DNA of 5,391 bases. It comes from an uncultured Oscillospiraceae bacterium (GTDB taxonomy: Bacteria; Bacillota; Clostridia; Oscillospirales; Oscillospiraceae). The stretch is taken from NCBI GenBank assembly GCA_934659415.1, contig CAKUHW010000092.1, positions 1 through 5,391 on the forward strand, read 5' to 3'. The position numbers were made by a program, and so were the translations under genes. The notes under the pieces were generated by a model that was given only the letters and a program-made list of their open reading frames with translations, was not told where the DNA came from and did not search any database. This document shows, in pieces, positions 1 through 4,106 of the stretch (within the stretch, counting starts at the first letter, position 1; every line of letters starts with the position of its first letter).

Positions 1-1218
1 CTCCTCGTAGGAGAAGATCACCTTGCCCTCCCCGGCGCGCTCCAGCCGGTCCTTCTTCTGGGCCATGAACTTGAAGCCGGTGAAGGTGTCATAGCAGGCT
101 GCGCCGTGGGCCTCGGCCACGGCCCGGGCCATCTCGGTGGTGACGATGGTCTTGAGGGCCGCGGGGTGATCCGGCAGGGTGCCTGCCCGCTCCTTCGCCC
201 CCAGGAGATAGTCCAGCATGAGCACCCCCGTCTGGTTGCCGGTGAGCACCGCGTACTCCCCGCCGCCGGTATTCACCATGATGCCGATGCGGTCGGCATC
301 CGGGTCGGAGCCCAGAATAAAGTCCGCATTTTCCCGCCGGGCGATGTCCACGGCCAGATAGAAGCCCTCGGGGTTCTCCGGGTTGGGGGACTGCACGGTG
401 GGGAAGTTCCCGTCGAGGACCATCTGCTCGGGCACGCAGATCACATGCTTCATGCCCATGCGGTGCAGGGCCTCGGGGATCAGCCGGTAGCCGCAGCCGT
501 GGAAGGGGGTGTACACCATTTTGAAACGGTCGGCCACCTGCTCCACGGCGGAGCGGTCGGTCACCTGACCCATGACGTTGGACAGGAACTTCTCGTCGGT
601 CTCCGCACCCATCAGGGTGATCAGGCCCTGCCGCTCCGCCTGGGCGCAGTCCATGGTGCGCACGTCCTCAAATACGTCCAGCTCCCGCATGGCGGCGGCG
701 ATCTTCTCCGCGTGCTCCGGCGGCAGCTGGGCCCCGTCCTCCCAGTAGACCTTGTAGCCGTTGTACTCCTTGGGGTTGTGGCTGGCGGTGATGTTGATGC
801 CCGCCTGGCAGCCGTACTCCCGCACGGCGAAGGACAGCTCCGGGGTGGGGCGCAGGTCCTCGAACAGCCGCACCCGGATGCCGTTGGCCGCCATGACGCC
901 GGCGGCGGCCAGGGCGAACTCCCGGGAGTGGTTGCGGCAGTCGTGGCAGATGGCCACGCCCTTTTCCGGGGCCTCGGGGCTCTCTGCCAGAATGACATGG
1001 GCGAAGGCCTGGGTGGCGTGGCGGATCACGTGGACATTCATCCGGTTGAGCCCCACGGCCATGATGCCCCGCAGACCGGCGGTGCCGAAGGAGAGGGGGG
1101 CGAAGAAGCGGCTCTCGATCTCCTTGTCGTCCCCGGCGATGGACTCCAGCTCGGCCCGCTCGGCGTCAGACAGCTGGGGGGCCGCCAGCCAGCGGCGGTA
1201 AGTTTCCCGGTATCCCAT
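1..1218 (-). CDS. Phospho-sugar mutase (alpha-phosphoglucomutase/phosphomannomutase, PgcA-like), C-terminus cut by window edge
   Basis: Cytoplasmic enzyme of the alpha-D-phosphohexomutase superfamily, which interconverts hexose 1- and 6-phosphates (glucose and/or mannose), feeding glycolysis or sugar-nucleotide synthesis for cell envelope polymers. Seen directly: 406 codons open to the left edge. FGTAGLRG is at residues 44-51. The catalytic phosphoserine loop TASHNPK is at 144-150 (Ser146), followed by EYNGYKVY. TPFHGCG is at 236-242 and the Mg-binding loop DPDADR at 305-310. TGFKF is at 380-384, and the last residues FSYEE are the beginning of the sugar-binding EE motif. Relatives of this long type are about 560-580 residues, so some 160-170 residues (the rest of domain 3 and domain 4) lie outside. 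The ATG at 1216-1218 is preceded by AAGGAGGG (1225-1232) at good spacing. It sits 35 nt after the aminopeptidase stop with no terminator between, so it is probably the second gene of that transcript. No broken motif is seen. Glucose versus mannose preference cannot be decided from motifs. Confidence 0.95.
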   Translation of the reverse strand, partial: MGYRETYRRWLAAPQLSDAERAELESIAGDDKEIESRFFAPLSFGTAGLRGIMAVGLNRMNVHVIRHATQAFAHVILAESPEAPEKGVAICHDCRNHSREFALAAAGVMAANGIRVRLFEDLRPTPELSFAVREYGCQAGINITASHNPKEYNGYKVYWEDGAQLPPEHAEKIAAAMRELDVFEDVRTMDCAQAERQGLITLMGAETDEKFLSNVMGQVTDRSAVEQVADRFKMVYTPFHGCGYRLIPEALHRMGMKHVICVPEQMVLDGNFPTVQSPNPENPEGFYLAVDIARRENADFILGSDPDADRIGIMVNTGGGEYAVLTGNQTGVLMLDYLLGAKERAGTLPDHPAALKTIVTTEMARAVAEAHGAACYDTFTGFKFMAQKKDRLERAGEGKVIFSYEE

Positions 1219-1253
1219 ATGGGTCCCTCCTTACAGATTGATGGAAAAAGAGG

Positions 1254-2495
1254 TCAGAAGGCGAAATTGCCGTTTACAAACACGGGGACCTCCCGGCCGT
1301 CGTGGGTGACGCCGGTGATGGACAGGTCGGCGGTGCCCACCATGAAGTCCACATGGTTGGCGGACTGGTTGAGCCCGGCCGCCTTCTGCGCCTCCTCGCT
1401 CATGGTCTCGCCGCCCTTCACGCAGTTGGGATAGGCGGCCCCGAAGGCCAGGTGGCAGGAGGCGTTCTCATCGAACAGGGTCTCATAGAACAGCAGGCCC
1501 AGGTTGCGGATGGGGGAGTCGTAGGGCACCAGGGCCACCTCGCCCAGGTAGGAGGAGCCCTCGTCCAGGCCGATGGAGTCCAGCAGCACCTGCTCCCCCT
1601 CCTCCGCGTGGACGCCCACGATCCTGCCGCCCTTGAACTCCATCCAGAAGTTCTTCACCAGATTTCCGTTGAGCGCCAGGGGCAGGGCGGCGTACACCCG
1701 GCCCTCCACGCCGTCCCACCGGGGGGCGGTGAAGATCTCCTCCGTGGGGATGTTGGCCACGAAGGGCACGCCCGCCTCGTTCACGTCGGCCCCGCCGGCC
1801 CACACATGGTGCTCCGGCAGGGTGATGGTCAGGTCGGTGCCCAGGGAGTTTACGTAGTGCAGGGTCTTGAAGTTATAGTCGTTGAGCTGCCTGGCCCGGC
1901 GGGCGGTGGCCTCCACGTGGGCCTGCCAGCGCTCCGTGGCCCTGCCGTTCCCGGTGATGCGGCACACGGAGAAAATGGCCTCCCACAGGGCGTCCAGCGC
2001 CGCCTGGCCCTTCTTGTCCGGGAACATCTTCTCTGCCCAGGCCAGGGTGGGATAGGCCCCCACGCACCACTGGAAGCGGTTGGCCATCATGGCGTCGTAC
2101 CAGCGCTTGGTGGGCTGGGCGGCGGCCTTCTCCGCGGCCTGGATGCGGGCGGGGGCCACCCCCTTGAGCATCTCCGGGTCGGAGCCTACGATGGCCAGGG
2201 AGGCGCAGCCCTGCTCCAGCATCCAGTTATACTTCTCCTCCTGCCAGTGGGGGAACCGGGAGAAGACCTCCTCCTCCGCCCGCAGGTACCGCTGCCGGGT
2301 GATGAAGCTGTCGCTCCAGTCCAGCGCCACGTCCCGGGCGCCCCGGTCGTAGCAGGCCTCCACGCACAGCCGGGCCAGGGGGGCGCACTCCACCGCCGCG
2401 CCGATGCGGGCGGTCTGCCCCGGCTGAAGGTTCATGCCCACCTCCACCAGCAGACGGGCGTACTCCCGCAGTTTTTCTTCAAAATGCTCAACCAT
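1254..2495 (-). CDS. M29-family metallo-aminopeptidase (AmpS/PepS-like)
   Basis: Cytoplasmic aminopeptidase that releases N-terminal amino acids from peptides using a two-metal centre; the family includes Thermus AmpT, Staphylococcus AmpS and Streptococcus PepS. The protein has 413 residues, the normal family length, and no signal peptide. The known metal-site residues are all present with the family spacing: E253 in NIPTEEIFTAP, E319 in YLGEVALVP, H348 and Y355 in the CHLAFGAAYPNC stretch, H381 and D383 in NHVDFMVG. Compared with the numbering I recall for the Thermus enzyme (E250, E316, H345, Y352, H376, D378) the offset is a constant +3, then +5 for the last two. The ATG at 2493-2495 follows GGAG (2505-2508) by 9 nt, which fixes the start. 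A promoter lies immediately upstream (2533-2561) with a palindrome in its spacer, so this gene begins a transcript that probably continues into the mutase at 1218. Substrate range cannot be predicted; the family is generally broad. Confidence 0.95.
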   Translation of the reverse strand: MVEHFEEKLREYARLLVEVGMNLQPGQTARIGAAVECAPLARLCVEACYDRGARDVALDWSDSFITRQRYLRAEEEVFSRFPHWQEEKYNWMLEQGCASLAIVGSDPEMLKGVAPARIQAAEKAAAQPTKRWYDAMMANRFQWCVGAYPTLAWAEKMFPDKKGQAALDALWEAIFSVCRITGNGRATERWQAHVEATARRARQLNDYNFKTLHYVNSLGTDLTITLPEHHVWAGGADVNEAGVPFVANIPTEEIFTAPRWDGVEGRVYAALPLALNGNLVKNFWMEFKGGRIVGVHAEEGEQVLLDSIGLDEGSSYLGEVALVPYDSPIRNLGLLFYETLFDENASCHLAFGAAYPNCVKGGETMSEEAQKAAGLNQSANHVDFMVGTADLSITGVTHDGREVPVFVNGNFAF

Positions 2496-2532
2496 TGCGA
2501 TCGTCTCCTCGCTCTATAGGATCTCGTCTGAC

Positions 2533-2561
2533 AGTATAGCATTTCCCGCGGGAAAAAACAA
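2533..2561 (-). promoter_or_regulatory. Sigma-A-type promoter for the aminopeptidase-mutase transcript
   Basis: On the minus strand the -35 box TTGTTT (2556-2561) and the -10 box TATACT (2533-2538, five of six consensus bases) are separated by exactly 17 nt. The -10 is preceded by TGC, an extended -10. Transcription should start near 2526, giving a leader of about 30 nt to the ATG at 2495. The spacer is almost entirely filled by the palindrome listed at 2542-2555. Assigned from sequence match only. Confidence 0.75.
2542..2555. promoter_or_regulatory. Perfect palindrome TTTCCCGCGGGAAA in the promoter spacer; candidate operator
   Basis: All 14 bases are self-complementary, centred between 2548 and 2549. 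The palindrome begins directly after the -35 box and ends three bases before the -10 box, so a dimeric regulator bound here would block or reposition RNA polymerase. It is not placed like a terminator: on the minus strand its T run comes before, not after, the stem. I do not recognise it as the site of a known regulator. The regulatory role is inference from position and symmetry. Confidence 0.5.
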
Positions 2562-2572
2562 TCGAGACGGCC

Positions 2573-2604
2573 AAAAAAGCCCCGGTTTTTCCTCACAGAG
2601 TGAG
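2573..2604 (-). terminator. Weak candidate terminator after the DUF6179-like gene
   Basis: Reading on the minus strand, a small CTCAC-TCT-GTGAG hairpin (2592-2604) spans the stop codon. After it comes AAAAA (2586-2590), a C/G-rich stretch, and then a run of six T (2573-2578). A-tract/T-tract pairing around CCGGGGC could form a weak stem, and a second run of six T lies at 2553-2558. Neither hairpin has the strong GC stem of a typical intrinsic terminator, so some read-through into the aminopeptidase gene is possible. Confidence 0.3.
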
Positions 2605-3447
2605 AAACACACAGGACAGGTCTCCCCGGGCTGCGGCGGCCTCCAGCCGGGGGGCGAGGTCCCGGGCGGTCAGGGCGAAATATGCCGCCGCCCCGTCCTC
2701 CTCTCCGGCCCATATCCGGCGGGCGGCGCGCTCCAGCAGGGCGGCCAGCCCCTCCCGGCCGGTCCCCTCCAGCAGGGCGCACAGGGCCCTGCGTCCGGCG
2801 GGGGAGACGTCCAGTCCCCGGGGGTCCCGGCCCAGCAGGGCCAGACCCAGGGCGTTGGTCAGGGGCGACTGGCAGAGGCTGAAGCACATCTCCCGCCAAT
2901 CGGGCAGGGTGCGTCGGTACAGCCTGGCCAGATCCGCAGGGTCGAAGCGGTCCAGAAAGCGCCGCTCCCAGGTCAGCCGCCGCAGGTACTCCTCCACCCA
3001 GCAGGCCCCCCGCAGGGACTCCGGCACCGGGCGCAGGGGCGGATAGTCGATGGCGCAGGGGATCTGATGGGCGAAAAAGCGCAGATCGTACCGGGCGAAA
3101 AACTGCCGCAGCCCGGTCAGGGTCTCCCGGTAGAAGACGCTCTCCGCCCCGGGCGGCTCCCGGCGCAGGGCCTCCCAGCAGGTCCGGGCATCCCGGAGGG
3201 CGGCCTCCAGCTTCTCCCGGCCCCGGGCCAGGGCGGCCTCTCCCTCCTCCTCCGGGCCGGGCCCGCCGCCGAGGGTGAGGGTATACAGCATGGACTCCAG
3301 CAGCTCCCGCAGCAGTTCCTCCGGCAGGGAGGTGGAGTCCGTTCCGCAGTACAGCGCCGCCTGCCGCCGCAGCAGGACCCACAGCTTGCCCAGCAGCTCC
3401 TCCTGCGCCGCCCCGTCCGCCGGGACCGGACTGAGCCCGCCCCCCAT
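2593..3447 (-). CDS. Uncharacterised protein, DUF6179-like
   Basis: Function unknown. The product is 284 residues, soluble and mostly helical, rich in Leu, Ala and Arg, with no signal peptide or clear membrane segment. Two stretches look conserved: residues about 30-57 (ALYCGTDSTS, then LPEELLRELLESMLYTL) and 116-136 (FFARYDLRFFAH, then QIPCAIDYP). A further one is SPLTNALGLALLGRDP at 194-209. From memory these resemble DUF6179 proteins of Clostridia, which occur next to DUF6323; I could not check this by search. The ATG at 3445-3447 is chosen because its A is also the last base of the upstream gene's TGA (TGATG overlap), and AGGAG (3456-3460) lies 8 nt upstream, inside the end of that gene. 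The same frame runs open back to 3774, but that extension is a Pro/Arg/Gly-rich shadow of the upstream gene. The arrangement implies translational coupling of the two products. Confidence 0.85.
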   Translation of the reverse strand: MGGGLSPVPADGAAQEELLGKLWVLLRRQAALYCGTDSTSLPEELLRELLESMLYTLTLGGGPGPEEEGEAALARGREKLEAALRDARTCWEALRREPPGAESVFYRETLTGLRQFFARYDLRFFAHQIPCAIDYPPLRPVPESLRGACWVEEYLRRLTWERRFLDRFDPADLARLYRRTLPDWREMCFSLCQSPLTNALGLALLGRDPRGLDVSPAGRRALCALLEGTGREGLAALLERAARRIWAGEEDGAAAYFALTARDLAPRLEAAAARGDLSCVFLTL

Positions 3448-3908
3448 CAGCAGAGCTCCTCGTCCCCGTCTGCGGGGCGGCCCTCCCGGAGACGGCGGCA
3501 CAGGGCGTCCAGAGAGGTCTCGGCCAGGTACTCCGCCGAGCCCCGGGCCGGTCCGTTGAAGAGCCGGACCATCAGGTCCAGAAGCTCGCCGTCGCTCAGG
3601 CGCTCGCGGGCCTCGCTCTTGCAGAAGTAAAAGGCTTCCTGCAGCTGAGCCAGGGTGTCGGCGTAGCTGTCCTGCTCCAGATAGGGGGAGGCGCAGAAGG
3701 CCCGGATGAGCCGGGGCAGGATGCCGCCCCCCAGCTCCACCCGGCCTGCGCTGCGCAGGGCCTGGGACCGGCATTCCAGCAGCTGCGCCGCCTCACCGGC
3801 GTTCAGGCGCAGGCCGTAGGGGGAGCTGTCGGCGTTGCACGCCAGCAGCTCCTCCACCTGCGCCGCCCGGGGCGGCGCGGAGCGGATCAGATCAAGCATA
3901 TCGTTCAC
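3447..3908 (-). CDS. Uncharacterised small protein, DUF6323-like
   Basis: Function unknown. The 153-residue product is predicted soluble and helical, with no signal peptide or membrane helix. The best-conserved-looking core is YGLRLNAGEAAQLLECR (31-47), then RVELGGGILPRLI (56-68), FCASPYLEQDSYADTL (71-86) and RLSDGELLDLMVRLFNG (103-119). It matches my memory of the DUF6323 family in length and in these motifs, unverified. Codon use and G+C resemble the neighbours. It starts with GTG at 3906-3908; the in-frame ATG at 3897-3899 would sit too far (19 nt) from the Shine-Dalgarno AAGGGAG at 3919-3925, whereas GTG is 10 nt away. It is the first gene of a two-gene operon, overlapping the next by one base, and is driven by the promoter at 3934-3962. 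It is divergent from a metal-transport ATPase, which is suggestive context but no proof of shared function. Confidence 0.87.
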   Translation of the reverse strand: MNDMLDLIRSAPPRAAQVEELLACNADSSPYGLRLNAGEAAQLLECRSQALRSAGRVELGGGILPRLIRAFCASPYLEQDSYADTLAQLQEAFYFCKSEARERLSDGELLDLMVRLFNGPARGSAEYLAETSLDALCRRLREGRPADGDEELC

Positions 3909-3918
3909 AGTGGGTCAT

Positions 3919-3925
3919 CTCCCTT
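3919..3925 (-). promoter_or_regulatory. Ribosome binding site that selects the GTG start of the DUF6323-like gene
   Basis: AAGGGAG lies 10 nt upstream of the GTG at 3906-3908. An ATG that directly abuts it (3916-3918) opens only an eight-codon frame, and the in-frame ATG at 3897-3899 is 19 nt away. GTG is therefore the best start. Confidence 0.65.
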
Positions 3926-3933
3926 CCGGAAGA

Positions 3934-3962
3934 GTTATACCGCTCCGGCGGCGGGATTACAA
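3934..3962 (-). promoter_or_regulatory. Sigma-A-type promoter for the DUF6323/DUF6179-like operon
   Basis: On the minus strand TTGTAA (-35, 3957-3962) and TATAAC (-10, 3934-3939; five of six consensus bases) are spaced by 17 nt. The start of transcription would be near 3927, only about 20 nt before the GTG start codon, so the leader is little more than the ribosome binding site. It lies back to back with the ATPase promoter, with three bases between the two -35 boxes. Confidence 0.65.
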
Positions 3963-3965
3963 GAC

Positions 3966-3994
3966 TTGAAAAAATCCCGGAAATGTGGTAATAT
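3966..3994 (+). promoter_or_regulatory. Sigma-A-type promoter for the metal ATPase leader
   Basis: TTGAAA (-35, 3966-3971) and TAATAT (-10, 3989-3994) have a 17-nt spacer, and TGG directly before the -10 makes it an extended -10. Transcription should begin near 4001, giving a leader of just over 100 nt before the ATPase start codon at 4107. That is long for such a compact genome and contains the hairpin and small ORF described below. Confidence 0.75.
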
Positions 3995-4002
3995 ATGATC
4001 AC
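3985..4002. promoter_or_regulatory. Imperfect palindrome over the ATPase -10 box; possible operator
   Basis: GTGGTAATATATGATCAC pairs in seven of nine positions around its centre (mismatches at 3988/3999 and 3990/3997). It covers the -10 box and the probable transcription start, a common place for a repressor of metal-efflux genes. AT-rich -10 regions give such symmetry by chance, so this is a tentative call. Confidence 0.3.
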
Positions 4003-4027
4003 TGAAAAACAAAAAATAAGTTGAGTT

Positions 4028-4054
4028 TTCCTCCGCCGGCGGAGGAATTTCTTT
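4028..4054 (+). terminator. Leader hairpin with U-rich tail: candidate attenuator that also holds a Shine-Dalgarno
   Basis: TTCCTCCGCCGGCGGAGGAA (4028-4047) is a perfect 20-nt palindrome, followed by TTTCTTT (4048-4054), which is the layout of an intrinsic terminator. It lies about 27 nt after the predicted transcription start and before the ATPase, so it could act as a leader attenuator. Its 3' arm contains GGAGG (4041-4045), the ribosome binding site of the small ORF at 4055, so folding would also hide that site. A second stem, GTGCGC (4061-4066) with GCGCGC (4074-4079, one G-U pair) and a 7-nt loop, follows inside the small ORF. As DNA the palindrome could equally be a protein-binding site. 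Confidence 0.5.
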
Positions 4055-4102
4055 ATGACGGTGCGCCCTGCCTGCGCGCCGCGCGGAAAAACGATGGGGT
4101 GA
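4055..4102 (+). CDS. Possible 15-codon leader peptide ahead of the metal ATPase
   Basis: An ATG at 4055-4057 lies 9 nt after a strong GGAGG (4041-4045) and opens a 15-codon frame, MTVRPACAPRGKTMG, ending with TGA at 4100-4102. The stop lies inside the ribosome binding site of the ATPase (GGGGTGAT, 4097-4103) and five bases before its TTG start, so a ribosome terminating here would be placed to reinitiate on the ATPase. The peptide has one Cys, at position 7, and no resemblance to a known family. It is in a different frame from the ATPase, so it is not an N-terminal extension. Evidence is position and start signal only; a 15-codon ORF can arise by chance. Confidence 0.45.
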   Translation: MTVRPACAPRGKTMG

Positions 4103-4103
4103 T
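4097..4103 (+). promoter_or_regulatory. Ribosome binding site that selects the TTG start of the ATPase
   Basis: GGGGTGA(T), a near match to GGAGGTGAT, has its G-rich core 7 nt upstream of TTG at 4107-4109. The ATPase frame has no ATG between its upstream stop (4056-4058) and the first membrane segment, so TTG is the best candidate. The site overlaps the stop codon of the small leader ORF. Confidence 0.55.
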
Positions 4104-4106
4104 GGT

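Noticed and set aside
106..1434. Long plus-strand open frame (442 codons) opposite the mutase and aminopeptidase
   Set aside because: It is the antisense shadow of a gene with intact mutase motifs; the product is a Gly/His/Val-rich low-complexity string with no domain, and it crosses two real genes.
1302..2519. Plus-strand open frame of 405 codons opposite the aminopeptidase
   Set aside because: Antisense of a gene with all M29 metal-site residues. The translated product is Gly/His/Leu-rich and unlike a folded protein; long antisense frames are expected at this G+C.
2542..2555. Palindrome TTTCCCGCGGGAAA as a terminator
   Set aside because: On the minus strand the T run precedes the stem rather than following it, on the plus strand it is followed by A residues, and it lies inside a well-spaced promoter.
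2434..3630. Plus-strand open frame of 398 codons over the DUF6179-like gene
   Set aside because: Product is dominated by Gly, Gln, Pro and Arg repeats typical of an antisense frame; no promoter or ribosome binding site that stands out.
3448..3774. N-terminal extension of the DUF6179-like gene back to 3774
   Set aside because: The extension overlaps the upstream gene out of frame and is Pro/Arg/Gly-rich, while the ATG at 3445-3447 has a good ribosome binding site and the coupled TGATG overlap.
3892..3918. Eight-codon minus-strand ORF overlapping the start of the DUF6323-like gene
   Set aside because: Its ATG directly abuts the Shine-Dalgarno with no spacing, so ribosomes should not use it. 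The GTG at 3906-3908 is at the correct distance.
4059..4106. Upstream extension of the ATPase in its own frame
   Set aside because: The frame is open to 4059 but has no ATG, GTG or TTG with a ribosome binding site before 4107, and the extra residues are an Arg/Ala/Pro-rich string unlike ATPase N-termini.
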